A stretch of DNA of 49,293 nucleotides. Source: Winogradskya humida (GTDB taxonomy: Bacteria; Actinomycetota; Actinomycetes; Mycobacteriales; Micromonosporaceae). Of this stretch, positions 16,793 through 25,300 are shown one piece after another. Made by a program: the position numbers and the translations under genes. How positions within the stretch are numbered: the stretch's first letter is position 1; the number at the start of each line of letters is the position of its first letter. The notes below the pieces were generated by a model. It was given only the letters and a program-made list of their open reading frames with translations, was not told the origin of the DNA and ran no database searches. The stretch covers positions 1 through 49,293 of the forward strand of contig NZ_BOMN01000048.1 in the NCBI RefSeq assembly GCF_016862215.1, given 5' to 3'.

Positions 16793-18020
16793 CGGTCAGG
16801 CGGGCCTCCTCGGCGGCCCAGACGACGCGGTGGGTGGCGAGGCTCTGGGTGGCGTCCGAGGAGAGCAGGGCCGGGTCGTTGGAGGCCACCGCCGCCAGGA
16901 ACGCCTCGACCAGGGCCTCGTCGCCCCCGCCGTGGCCGTCGCCGGCGTCCGGGCCGCTCACACCCTGGGCGGTGAGGGTCTCCTCCGCGCCGGTGCGGAA
17001 GTTGACGTAGCGGACCGAGTGGCCGTCGCCGTCGAGGTAGCCGTGGGTGCCCATCAGCCGGGTGCGGCGGTGTTCCATCGGGGTGAAGGCGCTCATCGTG
17101 AAGGAGCAGGTCGCTCCGTCCTCGAACTCCATGTTCACGACCTGGTGGTCGACCACGTCGTTGTCGCTGGCGTAGACGCAGCGGCCGTAGGGGCCCGTTC
17201 GCAGCGCGGCGCGGACGGCGGACTCGGTGAACTCCGCGGTGATCGCGCCCAGGGGCCAGAAGTGCTGCTCCTCGTCGGCGAGGGCGTCGAGGTAGAACTT
17301 CTCCGCGTCGTAGGGGCAGGTCTGTTTCAGGGGGCAGTCCAGGCAGCGGTCCGCGGCCTCCGGCGGGCGTTCCGAGGCGCGGAAGTGGGTGAGGCTGCCG
17401 AAGGAGCTGACCCGCTGCGGGGTGCGGCCGAAGAGGTGGACGAGCCAGTCGATGTCGTGGCAGCTCTTGGTGAGCAGCATCGGGCCCGAGGTGACGGAGC
17501 TGTTCCAGTTGCCTCGTACGAACGAGTGGGCGTGGTGCCACCAGCCGACCGGTTCGAGGTGCTGGACGCTCACCAGGCGCCCGATGCGGCCCTCGTCGAG
17601 CAGGCCCTTGAGCATCTGCGTGTACGGCGTGTATCGCAGGACGTGGCAGACCGCGAAGATCACCTTGTTGCGCAGGGCCGCGTCGGCGATCTCGGTGGCC
17701 TCGGCGTCGGTCGGTGCCATCGGTTTCTCGAGAAGGATGTGATAGCCGAGGTCGGCGTACGCCACCGCCGGGCCGACGTGCATGCGGTCCTGGGTGGCGA
17801 CGATCGCGGCGTCGGCGAGGCGGGGTCCGGCGGCGAGGTCGCGCCAGTCCTCGTGCACGTGCTCGGGGGCTATGCCGAACTCGGCCGCGATGCTCTCCCG
17901 GCGGTGCCGGTCGGGTTCGGCGACCGCGACGACCCGGGCGTGACCCGAGGCGACGGCGTGCCGGGCGTATGCCTGACCCCGGAGACCGGCCCCGGCGAGA
18001 GCTAGAGTCACTGCGGACAT
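16767..18020 (-). CDS. Gfo/Idh/MocA family oxidoreductase
   Basis: The 417-residue protein has an N-terminal Rossmann fold with the dinucleotide motif ALAGAGLRGQAYARHA and the family signature LLEKPMAP, then the C-terminal alpha/beta domain. A four-cysteine patch, CLDCPLKQTCPYD, is found in a subset of these sugar dehydrogenases and may bind metal. It is predicted to oxidise or reduce a sugar or cyclitol with NAD(P). The start at 18020 has GGAGG 5 nt upstream. It is divergent from a ROK repressor across a perfect operator-like palindrome and near a sugar ABC importer, so it probably belongs to the same sugar pathway. Confidence 0.9.
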   Translation of the reverse strand: MSAVTLALAGAGLRGQAYARHAVASGHARVVAVAEPDRHRRESIAAEFGIAPEHVHEDWRDLAAGPRLADAAIVATQDRMHVGPAVAYADLGYHILLEKPMAPTDAEATEIADAALRNKVIFAVCHVLRYTPYTQMLKGLLDEGRIGRLVSVQHLEPVGWWHHAHSFVRGNWNSSVTSGPMLLTKSCHDIDWLVHLFGRTPQRVSSFGSLTHFRASERPPEAADRCLDCPLKQTCPYDAEKFYLDALADEEQHFWPLGAITAEFTESAVRAALRTGPYGRCVYASDNDVVDHQVVNMEFEDGATCSFTMSAFTPMEHRRTRLMGTHGYLDGDGHSVRYVNFRTGAEETLTAQGVSGPDAGDGHGGGDEALVEAFLAAVASNDPALLSSDATQSLATHRVVWAAEEARLTGTVVRLAP

Positions 18021-18038
18021 GGAGCCTCCGGGCTTCAT

Positions 18039-18057
18039 TATGATGGAGACCATCATT
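18039..18057. promoter_or_regulatory. Operator palindrome between oxidoreductase and ROK genes
   Basis: ATGATGG-AGA-CCATCAT (18040-18056) is a perfect 7-3-7 inverted repeat with partly matching flanks. It is 19 bp upstream of the oxidoreductase start and 37 bp upstream of the ROK start, the expected place for the repressor site of this divergent pair. Confidence 0.78.
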
Positions 18058-18093
18058 AAAGGCGACTGACGGCTGAAGTCAAGGGGGGCGGCG

Positions 18094-19233
18094 TTGACCG
18101 CGGAGACCACGGGTGGCGATCTCTCCCGGCTACGTCACCTCAACGCGCTCACCGCGATCCGGGTGCTGCGTGCCGACGAGGCCGGGTTCACACTGACCGA
18201 GCTGGCCCGGCGCACAGGGCTGTCCCGGGCTTCGACCGAGGACGTGGTGCGGGATCTGACGGAGCGCGGCTGGGTCGCGGAGGCGGAGAAGACCGCGGGC
18301 GGGGTGGGCCGGCCGGCACGGCGTTACCGCTTCCGGGCGGACGCCGGGCACCTGCTCGGCGTCGACATCGGCCGGCACCGGGTGCTCGCCCTGCTCACCG
18401 ATCTGGACGGCAAGGTGCTGCACAGCCATCGGGTCGAGGCCGCCCCCGGGCTGGGCCGCGTCGAGCGGCTGGCCGCGACCGACGACGCCGTGCGCGGGGT
18501 GCTGCGCGCGGGCGCTCTGAGCGGCGACCGGCTGTGGGCCAGCGGGGTGGCGACCACCGGCCTGGTCGACGGCACCGGCAAGGTGATGCTCTCCGAGGCG
18601 CTGCACGAGTGGACCGGCGTGGACCTCGCCGCGCACCTGGGCCGGCTGGTCGCGGGTCGCGTCCTGGTCGAGAACGACAGCAAGCTGGCGGCGCTCGCCG
18701 AGAACTGGCAGGGCGTCGCCCGGCACTCCCGGGACGTGGTGTTCATCCTCTCGGGCGTGGCCACGGGTGCCGGCCTGATCATCGACGGCAAGCTGCACCG
18801 CGGCTTCGGCAACGCGGCCGGCGAGATCGGCGCGCTGCCCGCGGTGGGCTGGACGAGAGCGCCCGAGCACCTGCGCGACTGGCCGGGCGAGGGTGACATC
18901 TTCGCGGCGGCCCGGGACGGTGACCGGCGCGCGGCGGCGGCGATCAGGCGTTACGTGAAGGACCTGGCGGTCGGCGTCTCGGCGCTGGTCCTGACCCTGG
19001 ACCCGGAGCTGGTGGTCGTCGGCGGCGGGTTCGCCGGCTCGGCCGACCTGCTGATCGGCCCGCTCCGCGCCGAGCTGGACCGCTGGTGCATCCGGACGCC
19101 GGAGATCCGCGTCTCGACCCTGGCCGACCAGGGCGTGGCGCTCGGCGCCGTCAAACTGGCCGCGGATCACGTCGGCACGGTCCTGGCGTCCGGCTCCGGG
19201 CTGACCTCGATCGACCAATTCGCCCGGGCCTGA
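18094..19233 (+). CDS. ROK family transcriptional regulator
   Basis: The 379-residue product has an N-terminal winged helix (about 14-75; FTLTELARRTGLSRASTEDV) fused to a ROK sugar-kinase-like domain. The ROK part has the DIGRHRVLALLTDLDGK phosphate-loop-like start, VENDSKLAALAE and GAGLIIDGKLHRGFGNAAGE. The usual zinc-binding cysteine cluster of the family is not evident after GEIGALPAVG, so metal binding may be lost. It should repress the divergent oxidoreductase and the downstream ABC operon in response to a sugar or sugar phosphate. The start is TTG with a G-rich site about 5 nt upstream. Confidence 0.9.
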   Translation: MTAETTGGDLSRLRHLNALTAIRVLRADEAGFTLTELARRTGLSRASTEDVVRDLTERGWVAEAEKTAGGVGRPARRYRFRADAGHLLGVDIGRHRVLALLTDLDGKVLHSHRVEAAPGLGRVERLAATDDAVRGVLRAGALSGDRLWASGVATTGLVDGTGKVMLSEALHEWTGVDLAAHLGRLVAGRVLVENDSKLAALAENWQGVARHSRDVVFILSGVATGAGLIIDGKLHRGFGNAAGEIGALPAVGWTRAPEHLRDWPGEGDIFAAARDGDRRAAAAIRRYVKDLAVGVSALVLTLDPELVVVGGGFAGSADLLIGPLRAELDRWCIRTPEIRVSTLADQGVALGAVKLAADHVGTVLASGSGLTSIDQFARA

Positions 19234-19252
19234 GTGGGTCGCCGGCCAAAGG

Positions 19253-19311
19253 TTGACAAAGTCGTAACCAAGTGCGGTCTTGATTTAATTTTCAGGGTTC
19301 CCATGATAATT
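19253..19311 (+). promoter_or_regulatory. Promoter/operator region of the sugar ABC operon
   Basis: A consensus TTGACA occurs at 19253-19258; no good -10 is found at 17 bp. At 19287-19311 a 25-bp imperfect palindrome has outer arms AATTnTCA and TGAnAATT around GGG/CCC. Its inner half resembles the ATNATGG arm of the palindrome at 18040, so the same ROK protein may bind both sites. That last point is inference. Confidence 0.5.
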
Positions 19312-19357
19312 CCCCATAGCGCTGGGCCGCCGGGCCGCGGCGGAGTCTGAGGGGACC

Positions 19358-20614
19358 ATGCGGATGCGCGGGACAACGAGAATCGGAACGGCACTGCTGG
19401 GGATAGCTGCCCTGGCACTGACCGCGGCCTGTTCGGGCGGCGGGGACGACGAGTCGGGCAACGAGAAGGTCACGCTGTCCTACGCGGTGTGGGACCAGAA
19501 CCAGAAGCCCGCGATGGAGTCGCTCGCCGCGGAGTTCACCAAGACCCACCCGAACATCGCCGTCGACGTCCAGCTGACCCCGTGGGAGGGCTACTGGACC
19601 AAGCTCAAGGCGGCGGCCACCGGTGGTGCGGCCCCGGACGTCTTCTGGATGAACGGGCCCAACTTCCAGCTGTACGCGTCCAACGGCGTGATCAGCCCCA
19701 ACCCCGAGCAGGTGGACACGAGCGTCTACCCGAAGGCGCTCGCGGACCTGTACACGTTCGAGGGCAAGAGCTACGGGCTGCCGAAGGACATGGACACCGT
19801 CGGCGTCTGGTACAACAAGACGCTCTTCGACGCTGCCAAGGTGGCGTACCCGAAGGATGACTGGACCTGGGCCGACTTCCAGGCCGCAGCCGCCAAGCTG
19901 ACCGACCCCGCCAAGGGCATCTTCGGCACGGCGGCGCCGCTGAGCAGCTTCCAGGAGTACCAGTACGACACGATCGCGCAGGCCGGCGGTTACGTGATCT
20001 CACCGGACGGCAAGACCTCCGGGTACGCCGACCCGAAGACGATCGCCGGGCTGAAGTTCTGGACCGACCTCATCGCCGGTAAGCAGTCGCCGGATCTGAA
20101 GACGATGACCGACACCACGCCGATCCAGCTCTTCGAGGCCGGGAAGGTCGCGATGTACTGGGGCGGCTCGTGGAACGTCTCCGAGTTCACCGGCAACGAC
20201 TACACCAAGGGCAAGGTGGACGTCGCGCCGCTGCCGAAGGGTGAGAAGCAGGCGACGATCATCCACGGTGTCTCCAACCAGGTCGGCGGCAAGTCCGAGC
20301 ACTCGAAGCAGGCGTGGGAGTTCGTGAAGTTCCTCGGGTCGCAGCCGGCCGCGGAGATCCTCGGGAAGACGGGGCCCATCCCCGCGTACAACGGCACCCA
20401 GACGGCCTGGGTCGCCGCGCACCCGGAGCTGAAGCTGCAGACCTTCCTCGACGAGGTCGCCTACGCAGTGCCCTACCCGGTCTCGAAGAACACCGCGGCG
20501 TGGAACGAGGCCGAGCTCACCCACCTGACCAAGGCGTGGAGCGGCGAGCAGCCGGTCGACGCGGCGGCCACCGAGCTCGCAGCTGCGATGAACGACCTGC
20601 TCGCAAAAGAATGA
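19358..20614 (+). CDS. Sugar ABC transporter substrate-binding lipoprotein
   Basis: The 418-residue product has a lipoprotein signal peptide ending in the lipobox LTAACSGG, then a family 1 solute-binding fold (SYAVWDQNQKP, ELTKTHPNI-like segment, PDVFWMNGPNF, YGLPKDMDTVGVWYNKTLFD, MYWGGSWNVSEF). It would capture an oligosaccharide or sugar outside the cell and deliver it to the two permeases encoded next. GAGGGG precedes two possible ATGs 6 bp apart; the first is given. The stop overlaps the next start (ATGA). The sugar cannot be predicted from sequence alone. Confidence 0.95.
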   Translation: MRMRGTTRIGTALLGIAALALTAACSGGGDDESGNEKVTLSYAVWDQNQKPAMESLAAEFTKTHPNIAVDVQLTPWEGYWTKLKAAATGGAAPDVFWMNGPNFQLYASNGVISPNPEQVDTSVYPKALADLYTFEGKSYGLPKDMDTVGVWYNKTLFDAAKVAYPKDDWTWADFQAAAAKLTDPAKGIFGTAAPLSSFQEYQYDTIAQAGGYVISPDGKTSGYADPKTIAGLKFWTDLIAGKQSPDLKTMTDTTPIQLFEAGKVAMYWGGSWNVSEFTGNDYTKGKVDVAPLPKGEKQATIIHGVSNQVGGKSEHSKQAWEFVKFLGSQPAAEILGKTGPIPAYNGTQTAWVAAHPELKLQTFLDEVAYAVPYPVSKNTAAWNEAELTHLTKAWSGEQPVDAAATELAAAMNDLLAKE

Positions 20615-21525
20615 GCGAGAGAGCGAAGATGCAGAGGCATCGCGTGACCGAGGCGCTGTGGGGGTACGCGTTCATCGCCCCCACGGCCCTCGGGCTGGCC
20701 GTCTTCTACCTCTGGCCGGTGCTGCAGACGGCGTACTACTCGTTCACCGAGTGGGGCGCGTTCGGCGGGCACACCTGGACGGGCACCGACAACTACGTGC
20801 GCCTGATCCACGACCCCGAGGTCGGTCGCGCGCTGGTCAACACGTTCGCGTACACGTTCCTGGGCCTGCTCTCGATCCCGCTGGCGATCGTCTTCGCCGC
20901 CCTGCTGAACCGCAAGATGCGCGGTGTCGGCATCTACCGGACCTTCTTCTTCCTGCCCGTGGTGACCATGCCGGTCGCCGTGGCGATGGTCTGGCGCTGG
21001 CTCTACAACGGTGACTACGGCCTGATCAACTACGTGTTGTCGCTGGTCGGCATCGACGGTCCGAACTGGATCGCCGACCCGGACACCGCGCTCTACGCGC
21101 TGGTGGTCATCGGGGTGTGGACCAGCGTCGGCTACAACCTGATCATCTTCCTGGCGGGCATGCAGGCGATCCCGGCCGACTACTACGAGGCCGCCGAGCT
21201 GGACGGCGCCGGGCCGCTGCGGCAATTCCTGCGGATCACGCTGCCGCTGCTCTCACCCACCGCGTTCTTCGTCTCGGTGGTGTCGGTGATCGGGTCGCTG
21301 CAGCTCTTCGACCTGGTCTTCATCATCGCCGGGTCCGGCAACGCGGCGCGGGCGAACCCGGCGTACCCGCGGCTGGAGACGGTGGTCCAGCTCTTCTACG
21401 ACCGGGCATTCGTCACCAACGACCGTGGGTACGGCGCGGCGATCGTCATCATGCTGCTGCTGATCATCACGGTGCTGACCGCTCTGCAGTTCCGGCTCCA
21501 GCGGAAGTGGGTGCACTATGCGTAG
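20611..21525 (+). CDS. Sugar ABC transporter permease (MalF/UgpA type)
   Basis: The 304-residue protein has six predicted membrane helices and the cytoplasmic EAA loop (EAAELDGAGPLRQFLRITLP) that docks onto the ATPase. It opens with the helix YAFIAPTALGLAVFYLWPV. The ATG overlaps the binding-protein stop by 4 bp, indicating translational coupling; an internal ATG at 20629 is a less likely alternative. It pairs with the permease encoded from 21518. No ATPase gene accompanies the operon, so a shared MsiK-type ATPase encoded elsewhere is expected, as is common for carbohydrate importers in actinobacteria. Confidence 0.94.
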   Translation: MSERAKMQRHRVTEALWGYAFIAPTALGLAVFYLWPVLQTAYYSFTEWGAFGGHTWTGTDNYVRLIHDPEVGRALVNTFAYTFLGLLSIPLAIVFAALLNRKMRGVGIYRTFFFLPVVTMPVAVAMVWRWLYNGDYGLINYVLSLVGIDGPNWIADPDTALYALVVIGVWTSVGYNLIIFLAGMQAIPADYYEAAELDGAGPLRQFLRITLPLLSPTAFFVSVVSVIGSLQLFDLVFIIAGSGNAARANPAYPRLETVVQLFYDRAFVTNDRGYGAAIVIMLLLIITVLTALQFRLQRKWVHYA

Positions 21526-22324
21526 AGCAGGTCTGCACGCCGTACTCATCGTCGCTTCGATCCTGATGGTCCTGCCGTTCCTCTGGCAGATCGTCACGTC
21601 GCTGAAGACGCTGAGCAGTGCCACCGCCGTGCCCCCGACGCTGCTGCCGGAGGGGCACTGGGCCAACTTCGGCAAGGTCTTCGAGCTGCTGCCGTTCGGC
21701 ACGCAGTTCCTCAACACCGCCATCACCGCGGTGGCTCGCACGGCCGGCCAGGTGCTGTTCTGCTCGATGGCGGCCTACGCGTTCGCCCGGCTGCGCTTTC
21801 CCGGCCGCAACGCGCTCTTCGCCATCTTCCTGTCCGTGCTGATGGTCCCGCCGCAGCTGTTCATCATTCCGCAGTACCAGATCATGGCCGACCTGGGCTG
21901 GCTGAACAGCCTGCCGGCGCTGATCGTGCCGGGGCTGTTCAGCGCGTTCGGCGTCTTCCTGCTGCGGCAGTTCTTCCTGGGACTGCCGATCGAGTTGGAG
22001 GAGGCCGCCCGCATCGACGGGGCCGGGCCGTGGCGGATCTACTGGTCCATCGTGCTTCCGCTGGCCCGGCCCGGGATGGTGGCCCTGGCCGTGCTGGTGC
22101 TGCTCTGGTCCTGGAACGACCTGTTCTGGCCACTGGTCGTCAACACCGACCCCGAGAAGATGACGCTCTCCGCGGGGCTGGCCTCGCTGCAGGGGCAGTA
22201 CCAGACCGACTATCCGATCCTGATGGCCGGTTCGCTGCTGGCGTCCGTACCCGTGATCGCGGTCTTCGTGTTCCTGCAGCGCCAGTTCATCCAGGGCATC
22301 GCCCAGACGGGCATCAAAGGCTGA
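21518..22324 (+). CDS. Sugar ABC transporter permease (MalG/UgpE type)
   Basis: The 268-residue product has six membrane helices and the EAA loop in LEEAARIDGAGPWRIYWSIV. It overlaps the upstream permease by 8 bp, ending the three-gene importer operon. The MalG-type C-terminus FVFLQRQFIQGIAQTGIKG is intact. It ends 3 bp before the convergent surface-protein gene, so the operon's terminator must lie inside that gene's coding region. Confidence 0.95.
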   Translation: MRRAGLHAVLIVASILMVLPFLWQIVTSLKTLSSATAVPPTLLPEGHWANFGKVFELLPFGTQFLNTAITAVARTAGQVLFCSMAAYAFARLRFPGRNALFAIFLSVLMVPPQLFIIPQYQIMADLGWLNSLPALIVPGLFSAFGVFLLRQFFLGLPIELEEAARIDGAGPWRIYWSIVLPLARPGMVALAVLVLLWSWNDLFWPLVVNTDPEKMTLSAGLASLQGQYQTDYPILMAGSLLASVPVIAVFVFLQRQFIQGIAQTGIKG

Positions 22325-22327
22325 CCC

Positions 22328-25300
22328 CTACATCCGCAGCGCGTGCTTCCCGGGCCGGTGCCGGCCCGGGCCGCGGTCACGGCCACCGGCGAGGACCAAC
22401 CAGCTGGGGGTACGCCCGCCGAAGAAGAACAACGCGGCGCCCACGATCAGCGTCAGCACGCCCACGCCGCCCACCGACATGATGTCCGCACCGGTCTTCG
22501 GCAGCTTGATCACCGTGCCGGTGGTGGCGTCGGCGACCTGCTTCACCGTGACCGTGACGGTGGCCTTGGCGTAACCGCCGTGGCCGTCGCTGACCGTGTA
22601 GGTGAAGCTGTCTTTGCCACCCTGGTACGAGTCGTCCGGGGCGTACGTGATGGTGCCGCCCGCGTTGATGACGGCGTGGCCGTGCTTGGGCTTGGCCACG
22701 CTGATCACCTTGAGGGTGTCCTCGTTGGCGTCGCTGTCGTTGGCGCGCACCTTGATCACGACGGACTTGCCGGCGTCGACCGTGGCCGTGTCGTCCTTGG
22801 CCGTGGGCGCGCTGTTCGGGCCGTCGACCTTGACCTTGATCGTGCCGTACGCCATGTTGCCGTCCTCGTCGACTGCGGAGTACGAGAAGCTGTCCGCTCC
22901 CGCGAAGCCCGCCTCCGGGGTGTAGGTGACGGTGCCGTCGGCGTTGAGTTTGGCCGTGCCGTGGGCGGGCTTGCCGACCTTGACCACGGTGACCGCGTTG
23001 TTGTTCTTGTCCACCTTGGGCAGGGTCACGGTGACCGGCGTGGCCGGCTTGGCGGTCACGCTCTTGTCGGGCACCGCCGGGGGCGCGCCGACCTTGATGG
23101 TCACCGTCGAGGTGGACCGGTCGGTGCCGTCGCTGATCGTGTACGTGAACGAGACGGTGCCGGAGAAGCCCGCCGGCGGCTCGTAGCGGACCTCGGTCCC
23201 GGTGAACGTCACCGTGCCGTTGGCCGGCTGGGTCACCCCGACGATCAGGAGCGTGGCGTCGTACGGGTTCAGGTCGTTGTCGAGCACCTTCACCGAGATC
23301 GCGTGCTGGTACGGCGTCGTCTTGCTGTCGGGCAGCGCGACCGCCGACCCGCCGGTGACGGTCACCGAGACCGTGCCGGTGGCCGTGCCGCCGTTGCCGT
23401 CGCTGACCACGTAGTCGAAACGGTCGGTGCCGATGAAGCCCGTCTCCGGCACGTAACGGATCTTGCCGTCGGCGGTCACCGTGGCCGTGCCGTGCGCCGG
23501 TTTTCCGACGGAGGTCACGGTCAGCTTCTGGTCGGCGTTGACGTCGGTGTCGTTTGCCAGCACGTCGATGTCGACCGTGCCGTTCTTCAGCACCGCGGCC
23601 TGGTCGGTCACGGCCACCGGGGCGGCGTTGGCGACGGTCACCGAGATCTGGCCGGTGGACTGGCCGCCCGCGGCGTCGCGCACCACGTAGGTGAAGGAGT
23701 CCGTGCCGGCGTACCCGGCGTCGGGGGTGTAGCGGACCTTGCCGTCGACGATCTTCACCGTGCCGTGCTTCGGCTGGCTCACCGAGACCAGGGTCAGCGC
23801 CTCGTTCTCGGCGTCCGTGTCGTTGGCGAGCACGTCGATGTCCACGGGTGTGCCCGCGCCCGCCGCGGCGGTGTCGGGGGTCGCGACCGGCGCCGAGTCG
23901 ATGCTGATCACCACGGTTGCCGAGTCGGTGCCGCCGGCGTCGTCGGTCACCGTGTAGTCGAAGGTGTCCATGCCGGAGCTGCCCGCGGCGGCCGTGTACG
24001 TGATCGTGCCGTTCGCGTTCAGCACCGCGGTGCCGTGGGCCGGCTGGGTCACCGAGATCACCCGCAGCGCCTGGCCGAGGTTCGGGTCGGTGTCGTTGTC
24101 GAGCACCTTCAGGATCAGCGGGACGCCGGGCTGGCCCAGGGCGGTGTCCGGGACCGCGATCGGGTTCGCGTTGAGCACGGTCACGGTGACCACCGCAGTG
24201 GCGGTCTGGTGCTCGGGGTCCTCGATCGTGTAGGTGAACGTGTCGGTGCCCGCAAACCCGGTGTTCGGGGCGTACACCAGGTTGCCGCCGGTCAGGGTGA
24301 CCGTGCCGTGCGCGCCGTTGGTGAAGCCCTTGACCGCGATCGCGTCGCCGTTGGGGTCGGTGTCGTTGCCGAGCACCGTCACCGTGACCGGGGTGTCGGT
24401 CGCGGTGCTGGTCGCGTCCGACTGCGCGACCGGGGCCGAGTTGACGACGGTGACCGTGACGGTCGCGCCCGCCGAGTCCGTGTCGTCGCTGACCGTGTAG
24501 TGGAATGTGTCGGTGCCGCGGAAGCCGGGGCTCGTCGGCGTGTAGGTGACGGTCCCGTCCGGGTTGACGACGGCCGTGCCGTGCCCCGGCGCGACGTCGA
24601 CCGTCACGGTCAGCGGGTCGTTGTTGGGGTCCGAGTCGTTCGCCTTCACCGGGATGACCAGCGGGATGTTCGCCTGCGCGGTGACCGGGTCGTCGACCGC
24701 CACGGGCTTGCCGTTGGCGACGGTGACGGTGACCGTGGCGGTCGCGGTGCCGCCATGGCCGTCGGAGATCGTGTAGCTGAAGGAATCCGGTCCGGACCAG
24801 CCGGCGGCGGGCGTGTACTCCGGGTTTCCGTCGGCGTCGACGCCGACCAGGCCGTGCGCACCGTTCACGGTGCCGATGACGGTGATCGTGTCGTCGTTCG
24901 GGTCGTTGGCGGTCGTGCCCAGGTCGATGCTGAGCGGCGTGCCGTAGGGCGTGGTCACGGTCGAGTCGGTGACGGTCGGCGGGGCGTTCGAGACGGTCAC
25001 GGTGACCGTGCCGGTCGCGGTGCCGCCGTTGCCGTCGGAGATGGTGTACGTGAACGTGTCCGTGCCGGAGAACTTCACCGCCGGCCGGTAGGTGATCTTG
25101 CCGCCGATGAGGTCCGCAGTGCCATGGGACGGCGTACCGACCGCGGTGATGCTCAGCGGGTCGTTGTTGGCGTCCGTGTCGTTGGCGAGCACGTCGATGA
25201 CCTTGTCCGTGTGGTACGGAGTGGTCACGATGTCGTCCTGCGCGACCGGGGCGGCGTTGGCGACGGTTACCTCGACGTTGCCGCTGGCCGTGCCGCCCCG

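Noticed and set aside
19253..19289. Full sigma-70 promoter for the ABC operon
   Set aside because: TTGACA is perfect, but no acceptable -10 lies 16-18 bp downstream, so only the -35 resemblance is reported.
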